A stretch of DNA of 64,000 nucleotides from Akkermansiaceae bacterium. Its GTDB lineage: Bacteria > Verrucomicrobiota > Verrucomicrobiia > Verrucomicrobiales > Akkermansiaceae. Below, piece by piece: positions 39,183 to 48,177 of the stretch. A model generated the notes under the pieces. The model had not been told where the DNA came from and ran no database searches. It saw only the letters and a list, made by a program, of their open reading frames with translations. Location: positions 3,829,226-3,893,225 of the forward strand of contig CP059069.1 in assembly GCA_017798145.1 (NCBI GenBank). The letters run 5' to 3'. Within the stretch, counting starts at the first letter, position 1, and each line of letters begins with the position of its first letter. The position numbers and the translations under genes are program-made.

Positions 39183-40721
39183 TTGCATGATCCAATGAGG
39201 GTTCCGAACGGTCATTTTCCCAACAGGGGCCGCAGTGTGGGGATCGCGCAACCCATGATGGTATTCGTCTGCGTTCTGCCGCTGTTCATGTGTTGCGGAG
39301 GCATTGCGAGGGCGCAGACGGCGGGCGGGGAAGCGGAGATTCCCCCGCGAGGGATGTCGGCCGAGCGGCTGAAGAAGGACTGGGGGGTCGGCGGCTGGAT
39401 CTGGGGGCCGCAGACCTATGACAAGCAGACCTGCCGTCTTTGGCGTTCGTTTGAGATCCCGGCCGGGGCGGAGGTGGAGTTCGCGCGGGTGAGGATCTCG
39501 GTGGACAATGGCTACCGGCTGATGATCGACGGCCGCGAGGTGGGCACCGGGAGCGACTGGCGCAGCATCACGGAATATGACCTTGGGCATATGCTAAAGG
39601 CGGGGAGGCATGTGATTGCGGTGGAGGGTTTCAATGACAACCGGGAGGCGGGGATGCAGTTCGGCCTGAACATCAGGCTGAAGGACGGCCCGGTGATGAA
39701 TGTTTTTTCCGACGAGAGCTGGCGCATCGTCCCGGCGGGTGAAAGCGGCTGGGAGAGCCAACGCGATGCGCCGCCGCATTGGGGCAGGGCGGTGAAATCC
39801 GAATCCCGGCTGGTGCGCGGGCAGGTGTGGGTCGGTCGCATCCCCACGATGCTGGTGAAGGTGGAGGTGCCGCCTCCTGCAAAGATCGGGTTCTGGCAGA
39901 GTGGCTGGGTGCAGGCCGTACTCTGGGTGGGCATCGCCTTCGCGGTGCTGTTCTCGCTCCGTTTGATGGCTAGGCTGGCGGTGCAGTCAAAATCCCAGGA
40001 GCTGTTGAACCGGGAGCGGGCGAGGATTGCGCGGGACATCCACGATGAACTCGGGGCGAGGCTGACGGAACTGGCGCTGGAGGGCGAGGTGATCCAGACC
40101 GAGGTTCCTTCCGGGTCGCCGGTCGCCCACAAGCTGGAGGCGCTGTGCGAAAAGGCGCGGGCGGTTTCCGGCGTGATGGATGAGGTGGTGTGGATGGTGA
40201 ACTCGAAGCGGGACACGCTGCTCGATTTCTCCACCTATGTCTGCAAGAACACGCAGCGTTTCCTGGCCGCGACCCCGATCCGCTGCCGCCTGGATGTGGA
40301 TGCGGATCTTCCGCAGATCCCCTTCGAGCTGCCCGTGCGCCGCAGCCTGTTGCTGGCGGTGAGGGAGGCGATCAACAACGCCGCGAAATACTCCGCCGCC
40401 ACGGAACTTTTCCTGCGCATCCACCGGCGCGGCAATGAATTGGTGGTGACCGTGGAGGACAACGGCGCGGGCTTCGACCCCGCCTTGGCCGATTCCGACC
40501 GGAACGGCCTGACCAACCTGAAAACCCGGATGGATGAGATGGGCGGGCGCTGCTTGATCAGCGCAAGCCCCGGCGAGGGATGCCGGGTGGATTTCCATGT
40601 GCCCTTGTCAAGGCAGGCAAGGCTGAAGGCGCTTTCCGGGGCGGAAGCAAGGAATCCTCTCGCTACGGAGCAACGTTTGGTTACGTTGCCCATCTCCGAT
40701 CCCGCGAAAGAGGCAACGTGA
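39183..40721 (+). CDS. Membrane sensor histidine kinase (NarL/LiaS type)
   Basis: This is a 512-aa protein. A signal/TM segment lies near residues 25-45. A periplasmic beta-sandwich, carbohydrate-binding-like sensor is at about 70-225 (QTCRLWRSFEIPAGAEVEFA, DNGYRLMIDGREVGTG, EGFNDNREAGMQFGLNIRLK), and a TM helix is at about 240-262. The HisKA_3 dimerisation box contains the phospho-acceptor H287 (RARIARDIHDELGARLTELA). The HATPase has an N-box (REAINNAAKYSAATEL) and DNGAGFDP. The sensor fold suggests that it reads a sugar-like or surface ligand. The stop overlaps the response regulator start (TGATG). M5 (39195) is an alternative start. Confidence 0.9.
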   Translation: MHDPMRVPNGHFPNRGRSVGIAQPMMVFVCVLPLFMCCGGIARAQTAGGEAEIPPRGMSAERLKKDWGVGGWIWGPQTYDKQTCRLWRSFEIPAGAEVEFARVRISVDNGYRLMIDGREVGTGSDWRSITEYDLGHMLKAGRHVIAVEGFNDNREAGMQFGLNIRLKDGPVMNVFSDESWRIVPAGESGWESQRDAPPHWGRAVKSESRLVRGQVWVGRIPTMLVKVEVPPPAKIGFWQSGWVQAVLWVGIAFAVLFSLRLMARLAVQSKSQELLNRERARIARDIHDELGARLTELALEGEVIQTEVPSGSPVAHKLEALCEKARAVSGVMDEVVWMVNSKRDTLLDFSTYVCKNTQRFLAATPIRCRLDVDADLPQIPFELPVRRSLLLAVREAINNAAKYSAATELFLRIHRRGNELVVTVEDNGAGFDPALADSDRNGLTNLKTRMDEMGGRCLISASPGEGCRVDFHVPLSRQARLKALSGAEARNPLATEQRLVTLPISDPAKEAT

Positions 40722-41401
40722 TGAAAACAAATCCGATGAAAAAACAACCGGTAGCAGCACCATCCATAACGTTCCGTGTTGCCCTGGTGGAGGATCAGCC
40801 AGACACACGCGAAAGCTGGAGCCGGCTGATTTCCTCGTTGCCTGACTTCACCTGCGTATCCGCCTGCATCTCGGCGGAGGAGGCGCTGCGAGTCATCCCG
40901 GAGGTGAAGCCCGACCTCATCCTGATGGACGTGTTTCTCCCGCGCATGTCGGGCATCGAATGCACCGCCAAGCTCAAGGCGATGAATCCCGACATCCCCA
41001 TCGTCATGCTAACCGCATCCGATGAGGATGAAATCCTCTTCCTCGCGCTGGAGTCCGGCGCGGACGGCTATCTCCTGAAACGCACCAAGCCCGCGGATCT
41101 GCGCGCGGCGATGCTGGATGTCCTCAGCGGCGGCGCGCCGATGAGCAGCGAGATCGCGCGGCACGTCGTGGCCTCGTTCCGCAAGCGCGGCGGCGGTGTG
41201 GATCCGTCCGTCTCGCTTTCTTCGCGGGAGGAGGAAACACTCGTGCTGCTTACGAAAGGATACTCGAACAAGGAGATCGCGGATCAGCTAGGGCTCGGGG
41301 TGGAGACGGTGAGAAGCCACCTCAAGAGCATCTACACGAAAATGCACGTCCGCTCCCGGGCGGAAGCCGTGGCGCATTACATGTCCAGGCGGCCGGGCTG
41401 A
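40721..41401 (+). CDS. LuxR/NarL-family response regulator
   Basis: This is a 226-aa protein. The receiver domain has the acidic pocket EDQ (residues 24-26), the phospho-acceptor D70 (DLILMDVFLPRMSGIE) and the conserved T/K positions (VMLTASDED, GYLLKRTKP). The C-terminal LuxR helix-turn-helix (LSSREEETLVLLTKGYSNKE, LGVETVRSHLKSIYTKMHVR) is complete. It overlaps the kinase stop by 1 bp, so the two form a coupled two-component system. The most obvious candidate target is the divergent PEP-CTERM gene at 36407-39007. Confidence 0.94.
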   Translation: MKTNPMKKQPVAAPSITFRVALVEDQPDTRESWSRLISSLPDFTCVSACISAEEALRVIPEVKPDLILMDVFLPRMSGIECTAKLKAMNPDIPIVMLTASDEDEILFLALESGADGYLLKRTKPADLRAAMLDVLSGGAPMSSEIARHVVASFRKRGGGVDPSVSLSSREEETLVLLTKGYSNKEIADQLGLGVETVRSHLKSIYTKMHVRSRAEAVAHYMSRRPG

Positions 41402-41441
41402 TCCGGGTTTCAGAAAATCCCGAGTTCGATTTTCTCGGAGT

Positions 41442-41525
41442 CTGAATGAATGCCAGGAATTTGCTTTTGGGGCTAAGGTCTTTGAGACAGCCGGAGCCGG
41501 ATCGGAGGCGGGGGAAAGAGGGCTG
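41442..41525 (+). repeat. Dispersed intergenic repeat, copy B
   Basis: This starts TGAATGAATGCCAGGAATTT and ends GGCGGGGGAAAGAGGGCTG. It shares the head with copies A, C and D, and the GCCGG-rich, GGGGAAA tail most clearly with A. It fills much of the 135-bp gap between the convergent response regulator and copper ATPase genes. Confidence 0.65.
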
Positions 41526-41536
41526 CCCAAACGATG

Positions 41537-43828
41537 TCACAGCGGAGTTTTTCTGAGCCTCAGGGCGTTCAATATCACTGAGACGGAGGAAAAGCTCATC
41601 GCCGCACCCGCGATCATGGGGCTGAGGAGGATTCCAAGGAATGGATAGAGGGCGCCGGCGGCGATGGGGACGCCGACGGCGTTGTAGACGAAGGCAAAGA
41701 AGAGGTTCTGGCGGATGTTGCCCATGACGGCGCGGCTGAGGTGGATGGCTTTGGAGATGGCCATGAGATCGCCTTTCACGAGGGTGATGCCCGCGCTCTC
41801 GATGGCGACATCGGTTCCGGTGCCCATGGCGATGCCCACGTCCGCCTCGGCGAGGGCGGGCGCGTCGTTGATGCCATCGCCTGCCATGGCGACGACGGCC
41901 CCGCCCTTCCTGAGCTCTTTCACAAGGTCGATCTTGTCCTGAGGGACGACCTCCGCGTAAAACTCATCGATGCCCAACTCGCGGGCGACGGCTTCGGCGG
42001 TGAGGCGGTTGTCGCCTGTGCACATGATGACTTTTAGGCCCAGGGCATGGAGGGCGCGGATCGCCTCGGCACTGCTTTCCTTGATCGGATCCGCGATGGC
42101 GAGTATGCCTGCGACCTCGCTGCCGAAAGCGACCCAGACGACGGTCTTGGCGTTTCCCTGGAGGGTGGCGGCTTCCTTTTCCAGATCCTCGGGGATGGTG
42201 ATTCCGATGTCGGAAAGGAAGCTGGATTTCCCGATCCGGACGGTCTGTCCATCGACGGTGCCGGTGACGCCGCCTGCGGTGGTGGATTGGAAATCGGTGA
42301 CGGGAAGCAAGTCGTGCCCCGCTTCCTTCGCTTCATCGACGATGGCGCGGGCGAGGGGATGCTCGCTGCTGGCCTCGATGGACGCGGCGAGCTGGATGAG
42401 TTTTTTCGGATCGGTGCCGGGTGCTGGTTTCGTATCGGTGACGCGGGGCTTCCCGGCGGTGAGGGTGCCGGTCTTGTCGGTGACGAGGTGGGTGACTTTT
42501 TCCGTGATCTCGATCGCCCCGGCGTTTTTCACGAGGATCCCCATCTGCGCGGCGCGGCCGACTCCGACCATGATCGACATCGGCGTGGCAAGCCCGAGCG
42601 CGCACGGGCAGGCGATGATGAGGACGGAAACCGCGTTGACCAGGGCGAAGGCCATCGCGGGAGCGGGTCCGAAGACCGCCCAGAGGATGAATGTGACGAT
42701 GGACGAGCCGATGACGATGGGCACGAACCAACCCGCCACTGTATCCGCGAGTTTCTGGATCGGAGCACGGCTGCGCTGCGCCTCGGCGACCATGTGGACG
42801 ATTTGTGAGAGCAGGGTGTCGCCGCCGACCTTTTCCGCACGCATTACGAAAGTGCCGGTCTGGTTAACGGTCGCGCCGATGACGTCGTCGCCTTCTTTTT
42901 TCCCGACCGGCATGGGCTCGCCGGTGATCATGGATTCGTCGATGTTGCTGCCGCCCTCGGTGATGGTGCCATCGATGGGAACCTTTTCGCCGGGGCGGAT
43001 GCGGAGCAGGTCGCCTTTTTCGATCTCATCGACGGGGACGTCCTCTTCCTTTCCGTCGCGGAGACGGTGGGCGGTCTTCGCGGCCAGACCCATGAGCGCC
43101 TCGATGGCTTGGCCGGTGCGGCTGCGTGCCCGCGCCTCTAGCAACTGCCCTAACAGCACCAGCACGGTGATCACCGCCGCAGCCTCGAAATAGAGCCCGA
43201 CCTCGCCGTGTTCCTTGAACGAGTCGGGAAAAATGCCGGGAGCGAGCACCGCCACGGAGCTGTAGATGAACGCCGCGCCGACTCCGGTGGCGATAAGGGT
43301 GAACATGTTGAGGTTCCACGTTTTCACTGAGGTCCATGCCTTGGTGAAAAACATCCCGCCCGCCCAGAAAACCACGGGGATCGTCAGGATGAATTCGATC
43401 CATTTCGAAATGCTCTTCGGAACAAGTCCGCTCAAGCCCGGGATCATGTGCCCCATCGCGAGCAGGAAGACCGGCAGGGCGAGGGCGGCGGAGATCCAGA
43501 ACTTCCGGGTCAGGTCCCGGATCGCGGGATCGTCCTCATCCTCTGCGGAAACGCCTTTCGGCTCCAGCGGCATCCCGCAGATCGGGCAATCGCCGGGATG
43601 ATCCTGCTCGATCTCCGGGTGCATCGGGCAGGTGTAGATCGTTTTCGTCTCCGGCTTCCACATCGGGTTCCGCTCCAGCGCCATGCCGCATTTCGGGCAG
43701 TCGCCCGGCTTGTCCGACTCGGCGCCGGGGCACATGGGGCAGAAGTATTTCGCGTCCTGCGCTGGCTTAGCCTCCTCGGCACGGGAATGGCAGCCGCAGC
43801 AGGATTTTTTTTCGTGGGAATGTTGCAT
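41537..43828 (-). CDS. copA: Copper-translocating P1B-type ATPase
   Basis: This is a 763-aa protein. The N-terminus has no ferredoxin-like HMA domain. Instead it has a Cys/His-rich start ([14 protein letters not shown]) and two short heavy-metal-binding units ([20 protein letters not shown] and [20 protein letters not shown]). Core motifs are MITGEPMPV, the transmembrane metal site C407-P-C409 ([16 protein letters not shown]), the phosphorylated D451 (DKTGTLTAG), [10 protein letters not shown] and [13 protein letters not shown] with this context is typical of Cu+ exporters. It heads the copper island and is divergent from the Cys-rich exported protein gene. Confidence 0.94.
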   Translation of the reverse strand: MQHSHEKKSCCGCHSRAEEAKPAQDAKYFCPMCPGAESDKPGDCPKCGMALERNPMWKPETKTIYTCPMHPEIEQDHPGDCPICGMPLEPKGVSAEDEDDPAIRDLTRKFWISAALALPVFLLAMGHMIPGLSGLVPKSISKWIEFILTIPVVFWAGGMFFTKAWTSVKTWNLNMFTLIATGVGAAFIYSSVAVLAPGIFPDSFKEHGEVGLYFEAAAVITVLVLLGQLLEARARSRTGQAIEALMGLAAKTAHRLRDGKEEDVPVDEIEKGDLLRIRPGEKVPIDGTITEGGSNIDESMITGEPMPVGKKEGDDVIGATVNQTGTFVMRAEKVGGDTLLSQIVHMVAEAQRSRAPIQKLADTVAGWFVPIVIGSSIVTFILWAVFGPAPAMAFALVNAVSVLIIACPCALGLATPMSIMVGVGRAAQMGILVKNAGAIEITEKVTHLVTDKTGTLTAGKPRVTDTKPAPGTDPKKLIQLAASIEASSEHPLARAIVDEAKEAGHDLLPVTDFQSTTAGGVTGTVDGQTVRIGKSSFLSDIGITIPEDLEKEAATLQGNAKTVVWVAFGSEVAGILAIADPIKESSAEAIRALHALGLKVIMCTGDNRLTAEAVARELGIDEFYAEVVPQDKIDLVKELRKGGAVVAMAGDGINDAPALAEADVGIAMGTGTDVAIESAGITLVKGDLMAISKAIHLSRAVMGNIRQNLFFAFVYNAVGVPIAAGALYPFLGILLSPMIAGAAMSFSSVSVILNALRLRKTPL

Positions 43829-43893
43829 TAGTTCACGGACACTCTGATCCGCTGCCGGGTGAATAGCAAACGAGCGTGCTGATTGGAACTTTC

Positions 43894-43908
43894 GTGGAAT
43901 TTTTCCAC
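43894..43908. promoter_or_regulatory. Palindrome in the divergent copper promoter region
   Basis: GTGGAA-TTT-TTCCAC is a perfect 6-bp inverted repeat located between the two divergent starts (43828 and 43986). A second one, TTTCCG-CTTTGA-CGGAAA, lies about 35-55 bp to its right (near 43938-43956). Either could be the operator of a copper-responsive regulator, but no such regulator gene is in the window. Confidence 0.4.
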
Positions 43909-43985
43909 CCGGAAATTCTCAAACAGATAGGCACCGGTTTTCCGCTTTGACGGAAAGGGTAGCCGGAATGGGGGGATGCTGAGTT

Positions 43986-44354
43986 ATGGGATTCTTTCGC
44001 AAGATCATTGCAGTTTTGCTGGCTCTCGCCATCGCGAGCCCGCTCTGCTGTTGCGCGATGATGACCGCGAAGACGGCAAATACGCCTTCCTGTTGCAGCA
44101 AGATGAAGCCTGATGGGGAGGGAACCCCGGACAGGAACCATACGGCCTGCCATTGCCTAGCGAAGCAACCCAAGGACACCACAAAGGAGATCATCACTCC
44201 GACCGATCTGGCTGTCACCGTTCTCCCGCCTGTTTTTGAAATCCGCGTTCCGGCCATTTTGCAGGAGGTGAAGACCGCGCCCCGCACAACTCCGGAGCGG
44301 TGCTGCGTCCCGCCGGGGCATTTCCTGGCGATGTATTCCCGTTGGCTCATCTGA
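43986..44354 (+). CDS. Small Cys-rich exported protein in copper locus
   Basis: This is a 122-aa protein I do not recognise. The N-terminus is a signal sequence ending in a cysteine cluster (LALAIASPLCCCAMM). Further Cys/His pairs follow (SCCSKM, HTACHCLAKQ), with a late CC (PERCCVPPGHF). Cysteine content and position between the copper ATPase and the multicopper oxidase suggest metal binding in the periplasm. The composition fits the small hypothetical proteins that often accompany copper resistance genes, but no family assignment is possible by eye. Confidence 0.65.
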   Translation: MGFFRKIIAVLLALAIASPLCCCAMMTAKTANTPSCCSKMKPDGEGTPDRNHTACHCLAKQPKDTTKEIITPTDLAVTVLPPVFEIRVPAILQEVKTAPRTTPERCCVPPGHFLAMYSRWLI

Positions 44355-44496
44355 AGCCCGGAATGCCCTGAATTTTTGGCGACCCGTTTGGGTTCCGCCC
44401 CTTCTTGCGCCTTGCCCGGATATCGGCGCAACGCTTCATCCGCCCAACGCATTCCGTGCTGCTGCACACCCGTCCAATTTTTAAATCCAACTTCCC

Positions 44497-46527
44497 GTGA
44501 AAACCATTTTCCATCTTCTCCTAACTGCGGCCGCGCTCCACGCCGGGGTCGTTGAATACGAACTCGAAGTCGCCGAGAAACCTTGGGCGCCCGAGGGTCT
44601 CAAGCCCGTCAAAGCCCTCACCATCAACGGCGGGATCCCGGGGCCGACCCTCCGTTTCCGCGTCGGCGACACGGCGCGGATCACTGTGAAAAACAGGCTC
44701 CAAAATGAAGAGACGTCCACTCACTGGCACGGCCTCCTGGTGCCGAATGCGCAGGACGGGGTGCCTTACCTCACCACGCCTCCGATCAAGGCCGGCACCG
44801 ATCACGTCTTCGAATTTCCCCTGAAACACCCCGGCACCTACTGGTATCACAGCCACACCGGGCTTCAGGAGCAGCGCGGTGTCTACGGCTCGATTGTCGT
44901 TGAACCACGGGGCGGAGAGGCCATCCATGCCGACGCCGAGCACGTGCTCGTGATCTCCGATTGGACGCGCGAAAACCCGAACGAGGTCATGCGCACCCTG
45001 ATGAGGGGAAGCGACTGGTATTCCATCCGCAAAGGCAACGCCCAGTCGATCTCGGGCGCGATGAAAGCCGGGGCGCTCGCCGACTACTTCCAGCGTGAGC
45101 GCAGCCGCATGGCGCCCATGGATGTCTCCGATGTCGCCTATGACGCCTTCCTCATCAACGGCCGGAGACAGGTCGAACTCGGAGGAAAGCCCGGCCAGAA
45201 AATCCGCTTGCGGGTGATCAATGCAGGTGCCTCCAGCTACTTTTACCTCAGCTCCTCGACCGGCCCGCTGACCATTGTTGCGGCGGACGGCCCGGCGGTC
45301 GAGCCGGTGAAATCGGATCGTCTGCTGATCGGCATTGCGGAAACATACGACCTGATCGTCACCATTCCGAAAAGCGGGAAATGGGAGTTCCGCGCCACCT
45401 CGCAGGACGGGTCGGGACATGCCTCGGCCTTCCTGGGAAACGGTGAACTCCACCCGGCGCAGGATCCGCCGAAGCCCGATCTCTACCGGATGGATGACAT
45501 GCTCACCGGTGCGCTCAGCGCGATGGATATGGACAGCATGTCGGACGCGATGGACGAACCCCGTCCGCCCGCACCGTATGCGAAACTCCGCTCACCCGCC
45601 GCCACGACCATTTCACCATCCGCACCCCGCCGCACCCTTGAGCTCCGGCTCACCGGGAACATGGAGCGCTATGTCTGGTCCATCAACGGCAAGACCGCCC
45701 GCGAGGACGGCGTGATCAAGGTCTCGCGCGGCGAAGTCCTGCGCCTCGAGTTTGTCAACGACACGATGATGCACCACCCCATGCACCTCCACGGCCATTT
45801 CTTCCGGGTCATCGATGGCAAGGACGACAGCCACGCCCCGCTGAAACACACCATAGATGTCCCGCCCATGGGCCGCCGCACCATCGAGTTCCTCGCGGAT
45901 GAGCACGGCGACTGGCTGTTCCACTGCCACCTGCTCTACCACATGCACACCGGGATGTCCCGGGTGTTCAGCTACGACGACCAGGGCGAGGATCACACCC
46001 CCGATCTCGGCGAGATGGCGGAGGATCCGATCTATTTCATGGCCGACGGGAACATCCAGAGCCACATGAGCATGGGGATGCTCACGCTGATGAACGCTCG
46101 CAACGATTTCACCGCAAGCTGGGACGTCGGCATCCATCACGATCATATGGGAGGGCATGATTACGACTACGAGGCGGACTTCGCATGGAAACGATACATC
46201 GATCCGAACTTCCGCACCCTGCTCGGCTACCGACTGACCAATGATCCCGATGCGGAAGACCGGTTCATCGGCGGCATCGAATACAGGCTGCCCTACATGG
46301 TGTGGACGGGACTGACCATCGACAGCGAAGGCGATGCACGGATCACCGCCATGAAGGATTTCCAACTCACCCCGCGCCTCTCGCTGATGACCAACCTCGA
46401 ATACGACACGGGCTCGCAATTCCGATGGAGCACGGGGCTCAGCTACACGCTCACCAAAAGGCTCTCGCTCATCACGGAATACGATTCCGACCACGGCTTC
46501 GGCGGAGGCATTGGCTTCCGCTTCTAA
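44497..46527 (+). CDS. Periplasmic multicopper oxidase with C-terminal barrel-like domain
   Basis: This is a 676-aa protein of CopA/PcoA type with a signal peptide (MKTIFHLLLTAAALHA). All copper-binding blocks are present: HWHG (STHWHGLLVP), HSH (YWYHSHTGLQ), HPMHLHGHFF, and the type 1 site HCHLLYHMHTGM. A Met-rich stretch (SAMDMDSMSDAMDE) is typical of CopA. From about residue 528 (LTLMNARNDFTASWDVGIHH) to the terminal GGIGFRF the sequence becomes alternating-strand. It includes IHHDHMGGHDYDYEADF and YRLTNDPDAEDRF, and resembles CopB-type outer-membrane copper proteins. It probably oxidises Cu+ to the less toxic Cu2+, with the tail possibly anchoring it in the outer membrane. Confidence 0.88.
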   Translation: MKTIFHLLLTAAALHAGVVEYELEVAEKPWAPEGLKPVKALTINGGIPGPTLRFRVGDTARITVKNRLQNEETSTHWHGLLVPNAQDGVPYLTTPPIKAGTDHVFEFPLKHPGTYWYHSHTGLQEQRGVYGSIVVEPRGGEAIHADAEHVLVISDWTRENPNEVMRTLMRGSDWYSIRKGNAQSISGAMKAGALADYFQRERSRMAPMDVSDVAYDAFLINGRRQVELGGKPGQKIRLRVINAGASSYFYLSSSTGPLTIVAADGPAVEPVKSDRLLIGIAETYDLIVTIPKSGKWEFRATSQDGSGHASAFLGNGELHPAQDPPKPDLYRMDDMLTGALSAMDMDSMSDAMDEPRPPAPYAKLRSPAATTISPSAPRRTLELRLTGNMERYVWSINGKTAREDGVIKVSRGEVLRLEFVNDTMMHHPMHLHGHFFRVIDGKDDSHAPLKHTIDVPPMGRRTIEFLADEHGDWLFHCHLLYHMHTGMSRVFSYDDQGEDHTPDLGEMAEDPIYFMADGNIQSHMSMGMLTLMNARNDFTASWDVGIHHDHMGGHDYDYEADFAWKRYIDPNFRTLLGYRLTNDPDAEDRFIGGIEYRLPYMVWTGLTIDSEGDARITAMKDFQLTPRLSLMTNLEYDTGSQFRWSTGLSYTLTKRLSLITEYDSDHGFGGGIGFRF

Positions 46528-46557
46528 GGAAAAACAAAAACAAACCAGAACAAAAAA

Positions 46558-46824
46558 ATGAAAACGAAACTGAACACCATCGCCGCACTTGCCGGCCTCA
46601 CCATGGCCGTCGCGTCATGCGCAAGCGGAACTTCCGGCACCGCCGGATCCGGCAACGTCGTCCCATACACCAGCCAGACCTGTGCCGTCAGCGGCAACAA
46701 GCTTGGCAGCATGGGGGATCCCGTGACCAAGGTCTACGGCAACAAGGAAGTGAAATTCTGCTGCAAGCCCTGCGTAGCGAAATACGAGAAGAACCCGGAG
46801 AAATACGCATCAAACATCCACTGA
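46558..46824 (+). CDS. YHS/TRASH-like CCxxC lipoprotein 1 of 3
   Basis: This is an 88-aa protein. The lipoprotein signal ends in VASC (cysteine at residue 21). The mature part carries TCAVSGNKLGSMGDPVTKVY and VKFCCKPCVAKYEKNPEKY: a first Cys, then CCxxC and the FxxxPxKY tail of YHS/TRASH-type metal-binding domains. It follows the multicopper oxidase by 30 bp and precedes its paralogue with 1 bp between stop and start. It is likely a periplasmic copper-binding lipoprotein or chaperone. Confidence 0.82.
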   Translation: MKTKLNTIAALAGLTMAVASCASGTSGTAGSGNVVPYTSQTCAVSGNKLGSMGDPVTKVYGNKEVKFCCKPCVAKYEKNPEKYASNIH

Positions 46825-46825
46825 C

Positions 46826-47143
46826 ATGAAAGCCGAACTTAGCGCCATCTGCATGGCATTCATCGTCGTATCCTGTGCCGGGGACACCACCCCGGCGCAG
46901 GGCGTGACCGCAGCCCAAGCCAAAGTTGCGGAAGCGAAGAAACCCAAGGCCGCGCCAAAGCCGAAACCCTATCCCCTGAAGACCTGCCTTGTATCCGGCG
47001 AGGGCTTGGATGAAATGGACGAGCGGGTCAGCACGGTTTACGAAGGGCAGACCTTCGAATTCTGCTGCAAGCCGTGCCTCGTGAAGTTCAAAAAGGATCC
47101 CGAAAAATACGCGGGGAAACTCGCAGAAACAAAAACCAGATAA
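46826..47143 (+). CDS. YHS/TRASH-like CCxxC lipoprotein 2 of 3
   Basis: This is a 105-aa paralogue of the preceding gene. The lipobox is VVSC. A Lys/Ala/Pro linker (VTAAQAKVAEAKKPKAAPKP) precedes the metal-binding unit (TCLVSGEGLDEMDERVSTVY, FEFCCKPCLVKFKKDPEKY). The linker would hold the domain further from the membrane than in its neighbours. Start and stop are separated from both neighbours by a single base, so translation is coupled. Confidence 0.82.
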   Translation: MKAELSAICMAFIVVSCAGDTTPAQGVTAAQAKVAEAKKPKAAPKPKPYPLKTCLVSGEGLDEMDERVSTVYEGQTFEFCCKPCLVKFKKDPEKYAGKLAETKTR

Positions 47144-47144
47144 C

Positions 47145-47423
47145 ATGAAACCATACCTGATCATACCCGCCGCCGCCCTGTTGCTCTCCTCCTGCCTGCA
47201 GAAAAAGGAAACGGTCACCGTCGAAGCCGAGGAAACCGTGGCGGATACCGGCGCAAAGCCCTACCCGCTGAAAACCTGCATCGTATCCGGCGAGGAACTT
47301 GGCTCGATGGGCGACGCGGTGAGCATCGTCCATGAGGGGCAGACCATCAAATTCTGCTGCGACGCCTGCATCCCCAAGTTCAAGCAAGACCCAGCGAAAT
47401 ACCTCTCCAAGCTGGTGAAATGA
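47145..47423 (+). CDS. YHS/TRASH-like CCxxC lipoprotein 3 of 3
   Basis: This is a 92-aa paralogue. The lipobox is LSSC (LLLSSCLQKK). The metal-binding unit is TCIVSGEELGSMGDAVSIVH then IKFCCDACIPKFKQDPAKY; note CCDAC in place of CCKPC. It ends the copper island and converges with the acyltransferase gene after 10 bp. Confidence 0.82.
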   Translation: MKPYLIIPAAALLLSSCLQKKETVTVEAEETVADTGAKPYPLKTCIVSGEELGSMGDAVSIVHEGQTIKFCCDACIPKFKQDPAKYLSKLVK

Positions 47424-47433
47424 CCCCGCCTGT

Positions 47434-48177
47434 CTATGATTCGAATTCGCTTTTTCCTCGGCGGAATAGTTCCCCGACCTCTTTGTGCAGGCGCTCGGCA
47501 ACGGTATTCCAGCCGGCACGGTCGTCCGTACAGTCCTCGAACGTGAGAGGCTTTCCGATCCTGATGCTCAGGCAGGCCGGCTTGACGAAATGCCCTCCGG
47601 GCGGCCAGGCGCGGAAACAGCCTTCGAGCCGGCAGGGCACCACGGGGATTTTGCTTTGCGCGACAAGGCGGCCTATGCCGCTTTTGAATGTTTGCAGCTC
47701 CCCGGTGCGGCTGCGGGTGCCCTCCGGAAAAATGATGAACACCGCATTCTCCTTCTCCAGCCGCTCCCGCATCTGGTCCAGGTCGTGGGCGCCTGTTCCA
47801 CGGCGGCGTATGGCGAGGGCGTTGAGGAACCAAGCGGCGAATGCGGCGGTCGGCCGCTTCTCGAAAAACGTGTCGCTTGCGGCGATAGGCGAGACCTGGT
47901 CGCGCCATTTTGCCGGCAGCAGCGATGCGAGGAGAGGGGCGTCGAGGTGGCTGGTGTGGTTGGCGATGAGGACAAAGGGGGGGCTGGCGGGCAGATTCTC
48001 GCGCCCGGTCACTCGGAGGCGGTTCCAGACCCGGAAAATGACCCGGAGTGTTGCCCACCAGAACAGCCGGGTGACGCTGGCAGCCAGCCCATGCTCACGC
48101 TGGAGGCTGCGGTGGCGTTCGATGCCATGCAGATCGCGGTCGCGGGCCGGTTGGAATTCCCATCCGTTCATGGCCAT
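47434..48177 (-). CDS. plsC: 1-acyl-sn-glycerol-3-phosphate acyltransferase-like protein
   Basis: This is a 247-aa protein with HX4D (VLIANHTSHLDAPLLASLL), FPEGTRS (FIIFPEGTRSRTGELQTFK) and the PVVP block. Length and motifs are those of PlsC, which acylates lysophosphatidic acid. It is the last gene of a four-gene minus-strand operon and overlaps the stop of the cytidylyltransferase gene by 10 bp. The placement suggests lipid remodelling with a phospholipid head group rather than housekeeping synthesis. Confidence 0.9.
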   Translation of the reverse strand: MAMNGWEFQPARDRDLHGIERHRSLQREHGLAASVTRLFWWATLRVIFRVWNRLRVTGRENLPASPPFVLIANHTSHLDAPLLASLLPAKWRDQVSPIAASDTFFEKRPTAAFAAWFLNALAIRRRGTGAHDLDQMRERLEKENAVFIIFPEGTRSRTGELQTFKSGIGRLVAQSKIPVVPCRLEGCFRAWPPGGHFVKPACLSIRIGKPLTFEDCTDDRAGWNTVAERLHKEVGELFRRGKSEFES

